A DNA stretch of 8,519 nt from an uncultured Clostridia bacterium (GTDB lineage Bacteria > Bacillota > Clostridia > TANB77 > UBA1234), in the NCBI GenBank assembly GCA_947624765.1, contig CANQLS010000059.1, positions 1 through 8,519 of the forward strand. Direction: 5' to 3'. A program made the position numbers and the translations under genes. Shown one piece after another: positions 5,783 to 8,519 of the stretch (position 1 is the stretch's first letter; every line of letters begins with the position of its first letter). Below the pieces are notes generated by a model. It saw nothing but the letters and a program-made list of their open reading frames with translations, searched no databases and was not told where the DNA came from.

Positions 5783-7693
5783 TTATCGTTGTTTGCTTTC
5801 TACTTCTTCATGTAATTTATTTTTGAATTCTTCTACAGACATAGCACCTAAATCTCCTTCTTTTCTCGCTCTTACTCCAACTGTATTTGCTTCAACTTCT
5901 TTATCTCCAACTACTAACATATATGGAATTTTTTGTGCTTGTGCTTCTCTAATCTTATAACCTATCTTTTCATTTCTATCGTCTAGTTCAACACGGAAAC
6001 CTGCATCAGTTAATCCTTGTTTCAATTTTCTTGCATACTCTCCATGTTTCTCCTCTGAAATTGGTAATATTTTTACTTGTACTGGAGCAAGCCAAGCTGG
6101 AAAGGCACCAGCAAAATGTTCAGTAATAATACCAATAAATCTTTCAATACTACCAAATACAACACGGTGTAGCATAACAGGTCTGTGCTTCTCGCCATCT
6201 TCGCCAACATAAGTCAAATCAAATCTTTCTGGCATTTGGAAATCAAGTTGAATAGTTCCACATTGCCATGTCCTTCCAATACAATCTTTAATATGAAAAT
6301 CAATCTTTGGTCCATAAAATGCACCATCGCCCTCATTAATAACATATGGCATATTTTGTATTTCCAATGCTTTTTTCAAAGCATTAGTAGCAATTTCCCA
6401 TTGCTCATCACTACCCATAGAATCTTCTGGTCTAGTTGATAATTCTACAGTATATTCAAAACCAAATAAATGATATACTTCATCAATTAATTTCATTAAT
6501 GTAATAATTTCAGATTCAATTTGTTCTGGTAAGCAGAAAATATGTGCATCATCTTGTGTAAAACATCTAACGCGGAATAAGCCATTTAATTGGCCAGATT
6601 TTTCATGACGGTGTACTAATCCTAACTCACCCATACGAATTGGTAAATCTTTATAAGAATGTAATGTTCTCCTATATACAAGCATACCGCCAGGGCAGTT
6701 CATTGGCTTTAATGCAAAATCTACATCATCAATTACAGTAGTATACATATTATCTTTGTAATGGTCCCAATGGCCTGATTGATGCCATAAAGATTGATTT
6801 AACATGATTGGAGTTTTAATTTCTACATAACCATTTTTAACATGAATTTTTCTCCAATAATCTTCCAAAATATTACGTAAAACCATACCCTTTGGTAAGA
6901 AAAATGGGAAACCAGGACCTTCTTCCATAAATGTAAATAGATCTAGTTCGGCACCTAACTTTCTATGATCTCTCTTTTTTGCTTCTTCAATTTGCTCTAA
7001 ATAAGCATCTAAATCAGCTTTTTTTGGGAACGCAGTTCCATAAATTCTTTGTAACATTTTATTTTTTTCGCTACCTCTCCAATAAGCACCTGAAGAAGAA
7101 GTTAACTTAAATGCCTTTACTAATCCAGTATTCATTAAATGAGGACCTGCACATAAATCAACATATTCTCCTTGTTTGTAAAAAGAAATCTCTTCATCTT
7201 CCGGCAAATCTTCAATTAATTCAACTTTATAAGGTTCTTCTCTTTCTTTCATTAATTTAATAGCTTCATCTCTCGGCAATACAAATCTTTCAATTTGGAA
7301 ATCTTCTTTACATATTTTCTCCATTTCTTCTTCGATTTTAATTAAATCTTCTGTAGAAAATGTTCCGTCAATATCAATATCATAATAAAAACCATTTTCA
7401 ATAGAAGGACCAATGGCTAATTTAGCATTTGGAAATAATCTTTTAATTGCTTGTGCCATAATATGTGATGTTGTATGACGATAAGCACCTTTTCCCTCAG
7501 GATCATCAAAAGTCAAAATTTGAAGATTACAGTCTTTATCTAAAGTTGTTCTCAAATCAACAACTTCACCATTTAATAATGCAGAAGTAGCACTCTTTGC
7601 CAACCTTTCACTAATTTTTTTAGCAACTTCATAAATTGAAATTCCATTTTCTTGCTCCATAACAGAGCCATCTTTTAATGTGATTTTAATCAT
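5783..7693 (-). CDS. thrS: Threonine--tRNA ligase
   Basis: This 636-residue class II synthetase attaches threonine to tRNA-Thr in the cytoplasm. A TGS domain spans about 1-62. The editing domain follows, with H73 and H77 in HTTSH and C181 and H185 in DLCAGPH, the site that clears mischarged Ser-tRNA-Thr. The catalytic core (about 245-535) has motif 2 (353-384, with HRHE) and motif 3 (VVFGSIERF). Zinc ligands are C333 in MNCPGG, H384 in DDAHIF and H509 in MLHR. The anticodon-binding domain is about 537-636. The length and all key residues are normal. ATG 7693 has AAGGAGG 7 bases upstream. It is a single gene between its T-box leader and its own terminator, so expression should rise when uncharged tRNA-Thr accumulates. 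Both flanks carry REPIN-like elements. Confidence 0.97.
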   Translation of the reverse strand: MIKITLKDGSVMEQENGISIYEVAKKISERLAKSATSALLNGEVVDLRTTLDKDCNLQILTFDDPEGKGAYRHTTSHIMAQAIKRLFPNAKLAIGPSIENGFYYDIDIDGTFSTEDLIKIEEEMEKICKEDFQIERFVLPRDEAIKLMKEREEPYKVELIEDLPEDEEISFYKQGEYVDLCAGPHLMNTGLVKAFKLTSSSGAYWRGSEKNKMLQRIYGTAFPKKADLDAYLEQIEEAKKRDHRKLGAELDLFTFMEEGPGFPFFLPKGMVLRNILEDYWRKIHVKNGYVEIKTPIMLNQSLWHQSGHWDHYKDNMYTTVIDDVDFALKPMNCPGGMLVYRRTLHSYKDLPIRMGELGLVHRHEKSGQLNGLFRVRCFTQDDAHIFCLPEQIESEIITLMKLIDEVYHLFGFEYTVELSTRPEDSMGSDEQWEIATNALKKALEIQNMPYVINEGDGAFYGPKIDFHIKDCIGRTWQCGTIQLDFQMPERFDLTYVGEDGEKHRPVMLHRVVFGSIERFIGIITEHFAGAFPAWLAPVQVKILPISEEKHGEYARKLKQGLTDAGFRVELDDRNEKIGYKIREAQAQKIPYMLVVGDKEVEANTVGVRARKEGDLGAMSVEEFKNKLHEEVESKQR

Positions 7694-7924
7694 GTTTATT
7701 CCTCCTTAAAAATATTAAAACTCCTAATATCTGCTTTAAACAGATATTAGGAGTGATAAGTTCACGGTTCCATCCTAAATTTTACTTAATTATAGCTATA
7801 ACGGAACTACCGGTGTTATTTTCCGAGGGTAGTTTTTCAAATATATATATCTTAGATTTGCTTTCAGCCCATGACAAATCTTCTCTTTTAGAATTCAATA
7901 TTTTACTTTGTCCTCAAACACTAC
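7694..7924 (-). promoter_or_regulatory. T-box leader (riboswitch) of thrS, threonine-specific
   Basis: The leader RNA is about 231 bases. The T-box core AGGAUGGAACCGUG lies at about 7763-7777. The antiterminator can be drawn completely: UAGGA, the 7-base bulge UGGAACC, GUGA, loop ACUUA, UCAC, UCCUA. The UGGA would pair with the free 3' UCCA of uncharged tRNA. UCCUA is also part of the terminator stem at 7720-7754, so the two folds exclude each other. Stem I closes with UUUGAGG (about 7912-7918) against CCUCGGA (about 7822-7828). The specifier region reads GAAAAACUACC. ACU (7831-7833), followed by A, is the best-placed specifier, with ACC (7828-7830) overlapping the helix. Both are threonine codons. 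An AGATTTG/CAAATCT stem forms the distal part of Stem I. Confidence 0.93.
7711..7754 (-). terminator. T-box regulated terminator of thrS
   Basis: A perfect 14-bp stem (7720-7733 with 7741-7754) encloses a 7-base loop and runs into TTTAATATTTTT on the minus strand. Its 5' arm contains the UCCUA needed by the antiterminator. It ends about 10 bases before the thrS ribosome binding site. Confidence 0.93.
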
Positions 7925-7930
7925 AATATT

Positions 7931-7958
7931 ATTATACCATCATCTTATAAAAATGCAA
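7931..7958 (-). promoter_or_regulatory. thrS promoter
   Basis: TTGCAT (7953-7958), a 16-base spacer and a perfect TATAAT (7931-7936) with an extended -10 TGG just before it. The expected start near 7924 opens the T-box leader a few bases before Stem I. Confidence 0.75.
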
Positions 7959-8040
7959 GCAAAACAAGAAAAATGAAAATACAAAAATTGCTGGATAATT
8001 GTTTTATCATAAATAACTCTTCAAAACCATGTCCGTGCGA

Positions 8041-8165
8041 GTGTAGCGGTGGCCATTGGCCGCCATAAAGAAAAAGTTTCCTTTTTGTATAATTTGTTGT
8101 TATGCACTAAAAATAAGGATTTTGTTGGGTTCGTGTTAAATGGCGCCCACTGGGCGCCGCTACAC
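8041..8165 (+). repeat. REPIN-like nested palindromic element, copy 2
   Basis: This 125-bp element has 26-base terminal inverted repeats (8041-8066 and 8140-8165) with 22 of 26 positions complementary, or 24 of 28 if the outer GA/TC pair is counted. The spacer is 73 bases. The arm hairpins are GGTGGCCA (8048-8055) with TGGCCGCC (8057-8064), which needs one G-U pair, and GGCGCCCA (8142-8149) with TGGGCGCC (8151-8158), which is perfect. GTAG lies one base outside each (8043-8046; minus strand 8160-8163). The first part of the spacer (AAAGAAAAAG, TTTTTG, TATAATTTGTTGT) aligns with the reverse complement of the copy 1 spacer, so the copies are in opposite orientation. Copy 2 has about 26 extra spacer bases. 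It lies about 80 bases upstream of the thrS promoter. There is no open frame inside. Confidence 0.78.
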
Positions 8166-8252
8166 TCTCAGACAATGCTTTCAAAAATTATTTAATGTAA
8201 AATTGTTATCTAATAACATACAAAAATATTTTTTGTTTCTTATATAATGCGC

Positions 8253-8284
8253 AAGAGCATAAAACCAATTGGTTTTATGCTCTT
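8253..8284. terminator. Perfect 32-base palindrome, probable terminator of the small membrane protein gene
   Basis: AAGAGCATAAAACCAA is followed by its exact reverse complement, giving a stem of up to 16 bp (about 14 with a 4-base loop). It begins 11 bases after the stop codon of the minus-strand gene ending at 8296. The T-run after it is short (CTCTTGCGC on minus), so it may be a weak intrinsic terminator or an RNA-stabilising hairpin. Confidence 0.55.
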
Positions 8285-8295
8285 AAGATTGTTCG

Positions 8296-8427
8296 TCAGG
8301 AATTAAAGTAAGCAAGCAATATGAGAACGCCTGCTATAATTCCAACTGCCCACCGAACCACTTGGGCCCAGTCCTCATCCGCACTGCAGAAGAGCACGAG
8401 AAAACATATAGCCAGCATGATTCCCAT
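8296..8427 (-). CDS. 43-residue membrane protein with two transmembrane helices, function unknown
   Basis: A strong AAAAGGAGGA (8434-8443) lies 7 bases before ATG 8427. The protein is MGIMLAICFLVLFCSA (helix 1, about 2-16), an acidic turn (DEDW, 17-20) with a short amphipathic stretch to R25-W26, and VGIIAGVLILLAYF (helix 2, about 28-41), ending NS. This is a helical hairpin with both ends on the same side of the membrane. The codons (GCG, GCC, CTC, CGG) are clearly more GC-rich than in the neighbouring genes, hinting at a foreign origin. It follows the gene ending at 8453 by 25 bases, so the two probably share a transcript. I do not recognise the family. Small proteins of this layout are frequent in prophage regions, but that is only a resemblance. 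The strong ribosome binding site, two clean helices and downstream hairpin argue for a real gene. Confidence 0.7.
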   Translation of the reverse strand: MGIMLAICFLVLFCSADEDWAQVVRWAVGIIAGVLILLAYFNS

Positions 8428-8452
8428 ATTGCATCCTCCTTTTCAGTTTCCT

Positions 8453-8518
8453 CTATTTTCTGACATACTCATAGAGGTCATCACTTATACGTTGCAATAC
8501 GTGCAAATCCAATAGATA
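8453..8518 (-). CDS. C-terminal end of a gene running off the right edge, function unknown
   Basis: Twenty-one codons (YLLDLHVLQRISDDLYEYVR then K) end at TAG 8453-8455. The sequence looks like an amphipathic helix. The other two frames give little or nothing comparable. The gene sits 25 bases upstream of the two-helix membrane protein gene in the same direction, suggesting an operon that continues beyond the window. Too little is visible for a family assignment. Confidence 0.5.
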   Translation of the reverse strand, partial: YLLDLHVLQRISDDLYEYVRK

Positions 8519-8519
8519 C

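Noticed and set aside
5733..6439. Plus-strand open frames opposite thrS
   Set aside because: Antisense to conserved thrS sequence and its terminator, with no translation signals.
7753..7950. Plus-strand open frame of 65 codons upstream of thrS
   Set aside because: It covers the T-box leader and promoter on the other strand, where RNA structure explains the sequence fully.
5556..8165. CRISPR array or composite transposon
   Set aside because: There are only two widely separated copies of an inverted element with no regular repeat-spacer pattern, no cas genes and no transposase between them.
8321..8515. Plus-strand open frame of 64 codons at the right edge
   Set aside because: The minus strand here carries a better gene with a strong ribosome binding site and two clear membrane helices, plus the end of a second gene.

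Overview
The window looks like chromosomal DNA from an AT-rich, low-GC Gram-positive bacterium, most likely a member of the Clostridia. Four things point that way: strong GGAGG-type ribosome binding sites before almost every gene, a T-box leader in front of thrS, a small protein resembling the clostridial DUF6514 family, and AT-biased codon use. Nearly every gene reads on the minus strand. The species cannot be named from the sequence.

Layout from left to right. At 1-190 is the 3' end of a plus-strand gene whose frame appears broken by a single-base shift near position 77. It meets a 20-bp hairpin (175-224) shared with a convergent lipoprotein gene (247-732). An M23 peptidase/endolysin-like gene (971-1552) follows, then a strong terminator (1602-1637), topA (1641-3689), glyA (3731-4954) and a DUF6514-like gene (5012-5290). 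thrS lies at 5783-7693, with its own intrinsic terminator downstream and a full T-box leader and promoter upstream (about 7694-7958). At the right edge are an unmarked 43-residue two-helix membrane protein gene (8296-8427) and the last 21 codons of another gene (8453-8518).

How the genes work together. glyA makes glycine and 5,10-methylene-THF and is co-transcribed with topA from a promoter just before glyA. thrS charges tRNA-Thr and is controlled by uncharged tRNA-Thr through the T-box: an antiterminator and a terminator that share a UCCUA segment can both be drawn. The lipoprotein and the M23 enzyme are envelope-related and are separate transcription units.

The most unusual content is a pair of GC-rich nested-palindrome elements (5556-5654 and 8041-8165) in otherwise AT-rich spacers. 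Each is two inverted hairpin units, and each unit has GTAG one base before its hairpin, which is the architecture of REP doublets (REPINs) mobilised by RAYT (TnpA-REP) proteins. The two copies lie in opposite orientation, share spacer similarity and bracket the whole thrS unit. One arm carries a paired G-C to C-G change that keeps its own hairpin but breaks pairing with the other arm.
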